NCBI GenBank assembly: GCA_965644295.1
Contig: CBFFRP010000426.1
Span: 1 to 64,000 of the forward strand
From: Paraphysomonas bandaiensis
Lineage: Eukaryota; Chrysophyceae
DNA: 64,000 nucleotides
Direction: 5' to 3'
The translations under genes and the position numbers were made by a program. Below are positions 37,120 to 48,616 of the stretch, piece by piece (position 1 is the stretch's first letter; each line of letters begins with the position of its first letter). The notes under the pieces were generated by a model. It had not been told where the DNA came from. It did no database searches and saw nothing but the letters and a program-made list of their open reading frames with translations.

Positions 37120-37950
37120 TATTGCAGATGCAATAGCCAGAGATGACTGGCTTGAAGTTGACCGATTACTGGGACGACAAAAGTACACTGTCTGTGAAAT
37201 CGAAGTGGACCAAGCCATTGAACGAATACTCACGGCGGGTGTATGGCACTGGCGCTTATCCGGGGAACGACGGCCTCTACTCACTGACTTCCAATCCCTC
37301 CGCAGTCAACGGATGCTGGAGACCTACACTGCACTTCGAGATCAACGCTATGGTCACAATCCCGACCGGGCGCCTGAATATTGGACAGACAGTGAGGCAC
37401 TACTTCCACGTAAACTGGCACAAGCAGATGGCGGTCCATCAAAGGATAAAGATAGCTCACACCTATGCCAGAGAGTGCTCAATGCAGCATTGACATGGGA
37501 CAAATCTTTCAGCATAATAGGGAGAAATCGGGCAAAAATCAAAAAAGGTCTTGCTCTCTGGTCAAAGCTGCATGTTCTGACTGTGGCTTTCCACTTGAGT
37601 CTCTCAAACACATGTGTCTAGACTGCACAAATGACACCATCACCCAGATACGGGAGACCATTCACAGCCACAAAAACGCGCTTCAAGAGGTACAGAGAGA
37701 TCAGGTGCTACAGCGGCTCTCCAGCAGGGCCTGGATCCCCTCCTTCCCGCAGGTGGAGAGATTCTGGACAGGCACCGCCACTGCTCAACTCGAGATGGTT
37801 TTTGGAGATCACATCCAAACGGTGCACTGAGACAACGCCGCATTCCACCTCTCCACCCACCTCTCAGCACACACATCTAGCACTCGGTACACTCAGGCCT
37901 GGTAGAGCCTCATCCCAAGGGGAGACCCCCGATAACACCCACCAATAAGT
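37120..37950 (+). pseudogene. possible non-LTR retrotransposon fragment, frameshifted
   Basis: GC-richer block with three overlapping frames that look like one broken coding sequence (37205-37621, 37143-37493, 37465-37830). CSDCGFPLESLKHMCLDC resembles the C-terminal zinc knuckle that follows reverse transcriptase in LINEs, preceded by WHWRLSGERRPL and a basic region. No RT catalytic box is present. The block sits between pieces of dispersed repeats Z and Y. The assignment is weak. Confidence 0.35.
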
Positions 37951-37999
37951 CCTGGGACACACGATCATGGCAAACCTCAAAATCAACATTTGAACGGAA

Positions 38000-38562
38000 G
38001 TGGTCGCACCTTGGGGCTTGAGGTGACGCACAAGCAGCTTCAGTAGCGCTAAATAGTAGGATAATAAAAAGTTTGTGCTGAATAGTTATGGGTAGAGGTC
38101 TAAATAGTATGTCTAGCATTCAACTAGCCATTACATTGGTGCAGATTTTTAACGCCTATTGCTAAATACTAAATAATAAGACTTTCAATATATATCTTAT
38201 CTTTGTGGTTTCCCTAATAATTTGTAATATAATAATGTCACTTTCAAATATTCTAATTAAGACAGCAGATATTGAAGTTGAATGTCTAATTTTGTGCTAA
38301 TATGGGCGTTCTACTGAACCCAATTCAGGTAGAAAAACACTCTTTCGAGACGAAATGGGGATTTATATTATAAATAATGACTACCTCGCAGTTATTTTGC
38401 TAAAGACTACAATGCATGTAAAAGAAAATGTACATTAATTTAGTGGCGCGGAGCTGTAGAGGACAACCACAAAATACGATATAGTTCCAAGTATAACGTT
38501 ATTGCGATGAGCTGAAACACACTGCAAAAACATGTACTACAAGATATTTACACCATGTCCAC
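38000..38562. repeat. inverted copy of repeats Y/Z, then AT-rich 3' flank
   Basis: 38015-38200 is the reverse complement of about 53640-53830 (GACGCACAAGCAGCTTC, TAGTAGGATAATAAAA, ATTGGTGCAGATTTTTAACG, GACTTTCAATAT). 38240-38562 holds nothing recognisable and forms the 3' flank of the large channel gene. Confidence 0.6.
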
Positions 38563-41500
38563 TTATTTTATATTACATAGTTTCGGGCCTGCCACTCCAT
38601 CGCTTTTGGAAGCAGTCCGATTTCTTGATTCGCCTTGCGTTACCGCTCTTCTTTTTCGTCCACCTAGCGCTTCATATTCATGAAGACGTTGAACCAGATT
38701 ATTAACCTCATTTAATGCTTCCTCCAGTGCACTTTGAATGGGTGAAATTTCAGCGTCTACAGCCTTTTCAATAAGTTGTTTTACTTCTGGAGTGAGCACA
38801 GGAGTGCTACTGGTATCAGGTAAACGATGCAGATTCATATGAGAAAGTCTATCTTGAATGAACATGAGCTTTAAATTAACAGCAGCATCCATTTCGCTAT
38901 CATCAATATCCTGGTTCCTTCTCCGTGAAAGTACAGGGCTGAGGGTATTTTCTTCTTCATTATCTACATTTGAATTTTCCATAGCATTCTCTGAGTCATC
39001 TCTTTCTGTCATACCAACGAGCCCAACAGGAAACCAACTGACATCATCATTTTCCATGCACTGACGAACGTAGAGCTCTAGACTGGTATCTTGACTGCGT
39101 GGTTGCTGCCAAATTCTCATCACAAAATACAGATAATTCCACATATTGTGCGCTTCAGAACGGTGTGTTTTGAAGTCACATGAGTTGGCGGCCCTTTTAT
39201 CAAATTCCTGTTGATCAATGCCACATATGAAGCACCGGCCATTCATATCCATCTCACGATCCATCTTTACTCCACGCAATTCCCCGAATGTATCGATAAT
39301 AATACCAAAAAATATATTCCTCAGGATCACAACAATGATAAAGTAAAAGGCAACATCGACAATTATTCTGATTCCGATAGTATCATTCATGTAACGCCCG
39401 ATTCCTTCCTCAGACCTGAAGCCGTAAGACACCATGAGTTTGAAACTCTGCCACAGAGAATTGCACACTAAGTGCAAGAACTCGTCCCGGAAAAACACGA
39501 ATATTGCACTAGCAAATATGTGAATAAATATAAGAATAATAGCGATCGTTGTAAGTAGCTGCCTTAATGGGTTGACAACTGCCAACATAACCTCCTTCGT
39601 CGCGGAGTCAACAGCCACAAACTCCAACAGCAAACATGACAACAAGAGTGGATTTCGATAGAAAGCTATCCATGCTATCAACGTGTGCACAAAGTACCAA
39701 AGTGGAGTTGGAGCGATTATCGCATAGAATGCCGACAACAAACGAGACTTTCCAGCATCAATATGACAAGCATACATCAGTGGAACGCGAACAACTAAAA
39801 TAATAGTCATGGTTAACATCACCAATGCAATGTGAATTCCGTTTAAAGCATGGATGATGTTGTAAATGTTCATAGGAAGGTATATATCATAAGGAGACGA
39901 GGACACAGATGAACCAGACTGCAAAGTGTGGGAAGTGAGATGACGAGAATCGATATAACCGATCACAGGATCATAAAAATTCGAACTCTCACTCTGCGGC
40001 TTTACGGTGAAGTGCATCGTCAAAAGAATATTCATTATAATAACATTGACCAAGAGAGTCTTTGCCAAAATGCCTTTCCACGCCCACAAATGAACAATAC
40101 CGAATGATTTCAGTGCTTCCTGGTGAACACCTTCGCGATGCAATTCTCTAGCTTTCCGTAAGAAATCGTTCAGCTTGATTTCTTGAGTCAAGAAATCAAC
40201 TTCTTCAGTAATTTTTCGTTTGCTACTCTCAGATAAATCCTTAGCAAGTCCTGGAATATGAAAGTAATGTCGGTGCAATTGTTGGTTCCAAACTACTTCC
40301 ACAGATGCTATGTCATTTTCGATACATGCTAGGGCATTGGATGGCATTTCAACATTCTTGTCATCGGTGGACTTAAGAAACACAAGATGCTTAGCTTGCA
40401 ATCGCGATAGTGAATCGATATCAACAGAAAACCCAAATTCATCTGTCTCTGGGGGTAATATTATCATATTTAATACATTGACTTCAATTGCAGTTTGAAT
40501 TCGCTCAAGCACAACTGAATCACTTTTGAGACCCTCGATTGAAGCCCTTAAAACATCGATGATGTACTCTTTCAGGATTTCGACATCCTGCTGCCACTCT
40601 AAGGTAAATACAAGAGATGGTCTTGATTGACGGATAAGCCGATTCAAAGCTGTCAACAGCTCAGTATGTAGTACAAAGTACTCCTGACTACCTTTACAAG
40701 GTCCATGCATCAGGCACAATATGGTGTGAATTACCCGCACAGCCACCTTAGTGCAAAATGGACTTTCAATTCTACTCAATAAATCTACGAAACCAGTCAA
40801 ATGGTCAAGTATATTCACGAACCGACTGTTTCCTTCCTGCTCCCGCATTATATTTTTGTTTGCTGAGAAATTTCCATCGCACATAGATGATATGAGTTTC
40901 AGGACAAATATCTCACTCGGAAGACTTGTATTCTGCTGCAGATCCGGATCACTCGCATTTTCAGCATCTCGTTGGCACCACACCTGGAGCTGTTCAAGTA
41001 GTTCTTTCAACTCCTCGAAGAACAATGTGGAATCTGTATTACTTAAGTACTGATAGATGCTCCTTTGCACTCGCGTGTGACCACCAAACTTACATAATAG
41101 CGCGACGAGAAGCTTCACAGCTTCAACACAAAGTTTGGAATCAATTCCAATGGATATAATATCAAGACAAAGATATGTGACACCATATTCATCCATAACC
41201 GTATGAAAATAAGACACCTCAAAGACCTCGGTATGAGTGAGAGGATCCGCAATAGTCTCAACAGAAACCTCAATATTTTTTTCAATAATATGACGCAATG
41301 TCGTCATGATCCAGATAGAAGTATCAACTGAACTCTTATCCAAATATCTAGCCGAAGTCGTCCGTTCAAGCTGATTGCGTAGATGCGTCGTCATTTTAAG
41401 AAAAAATGGTTCTAATCTTACGTCCGACACGACATTGTCGTAAACTGACGGAATCTTTTCCAGGAGTTCTAGAGACTGTGGATCAAACCCTGATCCACTG

Positions 41501-44500
41501 GAGCTGTGCGTCACGGTCGGAGCAATTATATCAACAAAAGCTGCAAACTGCTTTCTGTAAAACACTTGTTGAATCTCGGCGACAATCGATGCCCGTCTTG
41601 CAGTATTCTGAGTACGACGTCGCGGATTAGCTTGCATTGAATTGGAGTGGTGTGCATCATCAACGAAATCAGACCAACATTGCAATGTTGATTCAATAAT
41701 TCCTTTCGTGTTCTTTGACATCACGGTGGAATGGCGGTCAAGAAAGCGCTTGATAGATGTGAATAGATGAGTAATAATTAAGCGAATGTCCACTTCGGTT
41801 TTCTTTGTCAATGTTATAAAGGATTCATCATTTTCGTACGACGTGAGTTCATTAAACGTATCAAAGTCAAAATCATGAAAGAAAGATCGTGTTATTTCAA
41901 GAGAGTGGTTCAGCCATTCGATACGTATAAACAGCTTTCTATGGTTTTCACTTTTGATCATTAGGTTCGATAAATCTTGTTCGGAAAGAGTAAATATGGT
42001 CGTGAAGTGTTCAAATAGTTGCCACAATGACTCTGACGCCTCCATACTCTCAACCCGCGTATTTACCATCTCCACGACCAATAAGAGAAGGGCATTTCTG
42101 ACGTGGGGAATCGTGTTTGAATCTAAAATAGCAGCAACGGCATCATCCAGTTGATACACAGCCTGTAATTTTGGACCCAACTTGCACCCCGCCAGCAGTG
42201 TCAGCAATCTAATGTGGTATTGCAAGTCCGAAGAAAGTTCATCTTCATCTGGCACTTCTGTGTCGCATCTATAGGGCTCCATGGCATCAATTCGACTTTT
42301 GTATTCAAGAGAATCAGGGGAGCAGCACCACAATAAAATGTGAGATGACCTTTCCCCGTTTGTTATATACCGAGCTATTTCACTGTGAAGAGCGGACACC
42401 CCACTGTCACCAGTGTCGTTGATATCAGTCATGCCCACAAACAAATCCAGGTATTCTGGTTTACGACCGTTAGTTACTATTTTCTGCATAAATTCAGCCA
42501 AGTACCGTCGCTGACACTGCTTGATCAAATATCGATTCCCAGCCAAAATGGAGCGTACAACTCTGGAACTATGAACACCATCATCAACTCTATCAAGAAA
42601 CCACTCCATATGTTTGAATGCGACGGCTTGATTGACTTCATTGTTGTTGACAAAGTCAGCAATTAAATCATTGCAAACTAATACTATTCTCTTGATGTGA
42701 GCATGAGGGTCCCCTAAACTCGCATCAAGCAATGCCGCCTGTAATGACATAAAGCACGTCATTGCATCAAGGTTCAAAAGAACTTGCTGAATTTCTGTGT
42801 CGACAAGGGCGACCGGATTTAGATCAAAATCCTTCATCATAGGCTTCACTTTGACATAGTCCCGTATTGACACTAACGCATCATGGGCACATTGAGCGGC
42901 AGCAAGTTCCTGTGGACTTTCCATATCAGACCATACTTCAAAAGCCTCAGCTAATCGTTGCAGCTGCTTCAACCAATTAATGATATTCTTGTACTTCATT
43001 TCCATTTTTGGTGTGTAAATAATTTGCAGATTACGCATTGCGCTGTAGAGAAGGTCGTTTTGGCTTTTATGCAGCAACAAAATTCTGAGAGCTTCTTTGA
43101 CAAGGTTGGGATCCTTATACATAGCTACATCAATAAGCGTTTGATCAAACTTTTTTGGAATGGCCTCGTCAAGAGTTTGCTCAGTGGAGACGATCCGCAA
43201 GTATGTTTCTCTAGCATCAACGTACTTCCCTTGCATATCTGCTTCGTACCACTCCACAAAGGCCTTAATTGCGCACGTCAGCTTTCTGTCTTGAATTCTG
43301 GTGTGAATTTGTGATAGAATTCGCAATATACCTGCCAGCGTACGCACTTCATTTACTGTAGTTTTACTGTAGCGCTCAGGAATAACCCACGCATCACTCA
43401 CGTTAGCACGATCAGCAATTTTCTTGAGTAAACGCGCGGCACGAAAGACACGAATTAAGCGAAGAATGCGTACAGTTCTGCACTATGGTTAACTCGCATA
43501 AAATAATTAAAAACACTTACTTCAAGGATGTCCTGAAAGATGCTGCGTTCCCAAGGAATTGTGCGTCTAATCCCAGCAACACAATGTCAAAGATGACAAC
43601 AACAATATCTAACTGGTTGAGAGGGGACTTGATGAACGAGGAGAGCTGCTTGTGAACAGTGGCATAGCAGTACATGCGGGCGGAAAGCTCCGAAAGAAAT
43701 ATCATAGACACAGCGAAGTCAATACGTGCAATTACCCTCGTGACTTCCAAATTCAGGACAAGCTGCAATACAGAATACACGGAGGTACCAATTACCAGTG
43801 CTAATATTAACATCAATGCCGTCACTGATTCCATGTGGTTCAGCATTGTTTGCTGCCACGTTACACTTTCCTTTTTAAGTGGAATACTCGTGTCGGAGTT
43901 AGCGATTCTCAGCGCTTTCACTTCAGCAACACTCTTGCTCCGCTCACGCGCAGCACTATTTTCAGTTGAAGTATTAGTCTCAGATTTCTACAATATACGA
44001 TGAGTGGCTTTGTCATGTATCAAACTAATCATGTAACACTACCTTCATCCCCTCCCCTCCATCGGCTCCACTATTGTCGTGTGATTTCTGTGGCGCTGAG
44101 ACTGAACCACGAGTATTTCTTGCATTCCAGAAAGCAAGCGACGATGAGCGCCTTCGAAATTCCTTTTTATTATCTTCGTGCATTTCCTTGCTTCGATGAT
44201 CCTCCAGAGCCTGTCATATTCATTATGATAAGAATAATCGATATATGTGCAACGCAACCTGTACAAGTGGCACAGTGATGTCTTGTAAATGTTCAGGTGT
44301 ATGATAAAATCCGAATTCCACTAAAGAAAAAAGTAATTCCATCATCTCTGCTGTTAGCTCATTGCAGTCTGTGGTGTCCAAATCGTTGTGCAAGTACTGC
44401 GAGATGATATGCTGGAGAACTGCAAAAGTAAAAGGACTTCCTGTATATACTTGAATCACACGGAGACTACTAATACTAGTGACAATCTTACCAGAGTGAT

Positions 44501-47500
44501 GGTCACTAAACGAGTCTTCGACACCGCCTCCTAATGACACGGAAGTCTTAACCAAACGTGGAAATCTAGCCGCAATCTTAACACCACTTCTGAGCTACGA
44601 ATGAAAACTAAAAGCTATATATAACCTGTGGCTCTCGGTCAACATATAGTGTGCGAATCAATTTGCAGATAGGCGCTCTGATACGCGGGGGGTTAGTGGA
44701 AGAGCGCAAAAGTGTCAGCAGTGCATCTATAGTGTACTTCTGTTCCAGAAGGCCTATTGATACATAGTTGCGGTCAAGACAAAGATCAGCCGCCAGGTAC
44801 ATCTGTGCTATAAAATACTCCGAAATTTGAACCTTGCGCTCCACTATAGTTTTAACTTTGTGACTATGTGCTGTCTTTCTATTCTGCAAGCGTTTACTTC
44901 CTTGTTTGTGCAGCATCCCTGAATGTCGGCGTTTCCTGACCGCAGGGGATGTTGACGGCTGCTTCCGAACACTGAATTCTAATAGGTTATACATATATGA
45001 ATATCCTAAGAATATATCGTTGGTACCTCGATAGTGCCTGCGGCTCAGTGTTTATGGTGAGCCGTTTCTTAGCTCGATTGAGGCTGGCTATATCTCTACA
45101 AGAAAGTCTGTTAATATAACACTTAACGCGTTAAAAAATTTACTTCTTCGAGACATCAGTTAGATATTCCAAAGGAACAGGATCGTTTTTGCCGCATATT
45201 AGCTGCATGTTAAAGTCACAGTCGAAAGTGCACTCCCACTTGACCATCATTCTAGGCAACCCGTTCCTGACTAGACTAAGTCCAAGTACTTCTGCAAGGT
45301 CATGCTCTTCGGTCGGCATGTAGATTCTCATGTCAGTCCAGTTCGCCTGTTAAAAAATGAAATTTTCCGTTATGGAATAACGCAGTACGGGACTTACTTT
45401 TCTTAACGTTGTATAGTTGGCCTGGAGATCAATAACAAGCTTCGAAAAAGGAGTGGATGAAGCTGACAATTCCTGTGCCTTGGCATTTATATCAAAGCCA
45501 GATATCGGAGACGACTTGCTCCAGGTAATACTGTTGGACCCTTGTTTCTCAGCAGGAAGAATACTTTCAATTAGAGAGGCAGACTGCAGTATTTTGACGT
45601 CACGATCTCCATAAAGAGCTGATGCAACCATTCTTTGGGTATTATCGACACCACTGGGAGAAGAACATGTGCTCTGTACAATACATACAAAGAGTTACAG
45701 GGTGATGTCATGCAGACGTTAGCTGCATACCCGTAGCAACTTTAAAAGAGTCACATTCATGGGACTTTCTTCAAGCAAGTCAAGAAAAATTCGGATCTCG
45801 CGGTCACTAACCTGACTCGATATGAGCGAAGGGAAGTAAGCTGACAGTATCACATGAATTCACCTTGGTTTGGAGCATCTGCAGATTATCGCGCAAGATT
45901 TCTTGTACACATGCCACTGCATACTCCTGATCTTTCACCTACTCAACGTTCATCAAACACCATTCTCTACATGTGCACTTGTCGACAGTACCTGATTGAG
46001 TAATATGGGGAAACGATCCGCAATATGCATTTGGTTGATGTGGTTATTATTCAGACACAAGTACAAAACGTGAAAGCAGATATCTGTGAGGTCCCCATCA
46101 GACGTCGCGGATATAGAATCAACAGTTGAACTTCTCGGGCGACCTACTCCACGTAGACTAGAGTAAAAACTTCGTCTCGAAGTAAAGCGCCCGGTCCCTG
46201 TTGAGCGACCTAGCGATCTATTGGAATGGTCCGCGGGTACTCTCCCGGAACTCAAATCGTCCTCGTCATCGCTCTCGGCCTGAGACATCTGTATGATGTC
46301 CAGGAGGACGTCGAGAATCCCCTGTTCCCGCATCATAGTTTGTCGAGTCACGACAGTTGCGCCTCCCATAGGTTCTAGTTCTGCTTTTAATTGCCCCTGT
46401 TCGAACCCAAGCAGATTACACAGAGAAACGTCAAACTGATCTGAGTTCGTCTCGGACTTGAGAAATACGAGCAAATACTCTAGACAGACAAAAACATTTT
46501 TAAGTTCCGCTTCCGCTACACTCATGGGTTGGTCCAAGAAGCACAAAGACGTAACGGAAGTATGGAAACGTCGTAACACACTTGCCGCCTCCACGCCAAC
46601 ATATATATCTACTCCCATATTTTGATGTAGACGTGGTGAAACAACAAGTGAAATCGCAACCGATCTATCTTTGGCTCCAGTACAATGTGACTCAATCCCA
46701 GAGCTCCCGGCCCGTTTTAGAGACACCCAAGAGCCTCTACAACACAAATGTATAAGAGAACCTTCAACAATACTAGTCCCAACTTCCACTTGTTGAGATG
46801 ATACGACCTCAAACAGTGAGCACTCCCGTCGATTTTTGACAGCGCACACACCGTCAGCCTCCATCTTCATATACAATCCTGTGTTCAGGTCACGAAGTGC
46901 AATGTGGCCACTTCGATTCCCCACGGGACCACCCTTACACATGTCTTCGAATTCAACCATCCACAGAAGATTCGTGCCAACATTACAATCCGACGCTGCA
47001 AACGAGAGCTGTATGCTGTTGGACATTATGACATTTGCGCGTTGTGTGAGTCCTGGTTTCTGCTGATCCAAAGTTAAGTACGTTGATGTCTCTGGTTCCT
47101 GAAGAGACACCAACTGGCCGGCCAGCATGTGTTTCGACTTAGTCTCCTTGGCCTGCTGAAATATGCTAATTGTCCATATCGAGCTCTCGAGAGAACAGTT
47201 AATCTCCTTGTTGCCATCGGGGTTGGTCTTGGAAGCCTTTCGTGCGGCGTGGATATACTCACTTGATCTCTCGTGAACACGAATGAAACATTCGTTTTCG
47301 TTTACAATTTGCTGACCAACTCTGTCGTACTTATATCTTGGCATAAATTCTACCCAGCTCATCGCATCGCCGCCTTCCTTGAGATATACGCGCATATTCT
47401 CTCTCTCGTGTTTGGCAAGTGAGGACATTGAAATAGTAAGAAACTTTTTCGACTTAACATGTAGCAGTTGAATCACATCCCCGAACGTAATAGGCTTTCC

Positions 47501-47875
47501 AATTTTCATGGCCATCAACTTTTTGTTCAGTCTCTGCTCGTTCATTGCTGTACGTTTGAGTTGGGTCAGCTTTAACTCGTGATCTGACACTGCTTTGCTA
47601 ACGCTTCTTTCTGATTGGGGTGCATCCCTGATAATGTCGTCCCCCCCATCGACACCTAAAAGAGCATCCTCATACTCAGAACATGCGCTATACTGACTTT
47701 GAACAGTCACTTGCCATAAGCAGTTTTCAATAACACTGTTATCCCTCGCTAATACGCTGTCTATATTGATAACACCTTCTGCGGACAACCAACCCTCATT
47801 CGGCTTGGCATGTTTCAGGGTTATTATATCTCCTATCCTCAATTTATCAGTTCCGCTACCTTTGATACGATCCAT
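38563..47875 (-). CDS. IP3-receptor-type Ca2+ release channel with an internal voltage-sensor domain
   Basis: Eleven exons (minus): 45992-47875, 45864-45938, 45731-45811, 45398-45673, 45144-45346, 45027-45095, 44626-44971, 44259-44594, 44043-44210, 43521-43987, 38563-43477. Frame holds throughout: 2,939 residues. Residues 1-~230 match the IP3R suppressor/ligand domain (DKLRIGDIITL, CLWQVTVQSQYSACSEYEDA), then MIR repeats, an RIH domain (VVTRQTMMREQGILDVLLDI) and armadillo-like stretches (ADLCLDRNYVSIGLLEQKY, LIRTLYVDREPQ). Residues ~1203-1325 form four helices with an S4. The C-terminal pore (~2440-2725) has VSYGFRSEEGIG, ILRNIFFGIIIDTFGELR and the CFICG...HNMWNYL zinc finger, diagnostic of IP3R. 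IP3 contact residues were not verified. Ends in a coiled coil and basic tail. Confidence 0.93.
43417..43819 (-). other. voltage-sensor-like S1-S4 module inside the IP3R-type gene
   Basis: S1: ALMLILALVIGTSVYSVLQL. S2: IDFAVSMIFLSELSARMYC, with the Glu of the charge-transfer region. S3: LNQLDIVVVIFDIVLLGL, with the conserved Asp. S4: RTSLKTVRILRLIRVFRAAR, followed by LLKKI, with basic residues at every third position. An intron (43478-43520) falls between the first Lys and the rest of S4; joining is in frame (codon AA|A). No pore helix or filter follows; the next residues are soluble-looking and lead into the IP3R middle region. Confidence 0.85.
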
Positions 47876-48616
47876 TGAATGCTAATAGCTCGAGATATAG
47901 GAAGTTAACGGTAAGCTGTTGGGCTCTCTATAAGATTATACACAGATTCATACAATCAGTATCTTATCCATCTTAATTCCAACATTCGAACCAATCTAAC
48001 AGAAGAGAATAAGCCTAGCATTGAATTGACAATCTCTGGACTGAAATGGCTTAAGTTGGACCATATAAATTTCCCGATATAGAACTGGGATTCATATGCA
48101 TATGCAGTGGCCTATAGAGGCTGTGTCTATACACATAGACTGGTACACTCCACAGAGCAGTACATGGAATAGTGTGTACATAGTACTCTTCGACTTCTGT
48201 ATACACTGCTATATACTGGCTGTAGTCTATAATACGTCTGGAAGTTACACATCTCCAAAACGATATTTTTTGCACGTAGTACATAGAGTACTTCGTATAT
48301 GTATGTATGTAGAGGTAGACAGGTACGTTACGTACCTAGGTACTATATACTACATACTCATAGGAGTGGTGATGATGTCCGTTCATCGTTCATATATACT
48401 GCTGCTGTAGGTATGTATGTATGTATGTGTATAGAAGAACTTATGATGCCAAAATTACGTGCCAGCGTACGGTTTTATATACACCATTCTAGACATATAC
48501 ATATATATGTATAGTAAGAACAGAGAACAGAAGTATAGTAGAGTAACTTCCTCTTCTGGTTGTGTCAAGATATCGATACAATGACAGATGCAATGAGTAG
48601 GTAGATTGAATTAAGT
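47876..48616. promoter_or_regulatory. shared 741-bp spacer between two divergent channel genes
   Basis: The only DNA between the start of the IP3R-type gene (minus) and the BK-type gene (plus), so it should contain both promoters. It holds short (GTAT)n runs and two overlapping palindromes: GGTACGT-T-ACGTACC at 48322-48336 and GTACCTAGGTAC at 48332-48343. No TATA box is assigned. Confidence 0.5.

Noticed and set aside
43400-44040. A separate small voltage-gated channel gene between two halves of an IP3R
   Set aside because: No pore region follows S4, and the exon joins in frame on both sides with standard short introns; a single gene explains the data better.
45865-45887. A 23-nt intron in the IP3R-type gene
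   Set aside because: A 52-nt intron using the same donor with the acceptor at 45812 restores the conserved frame; the shorter option does not.
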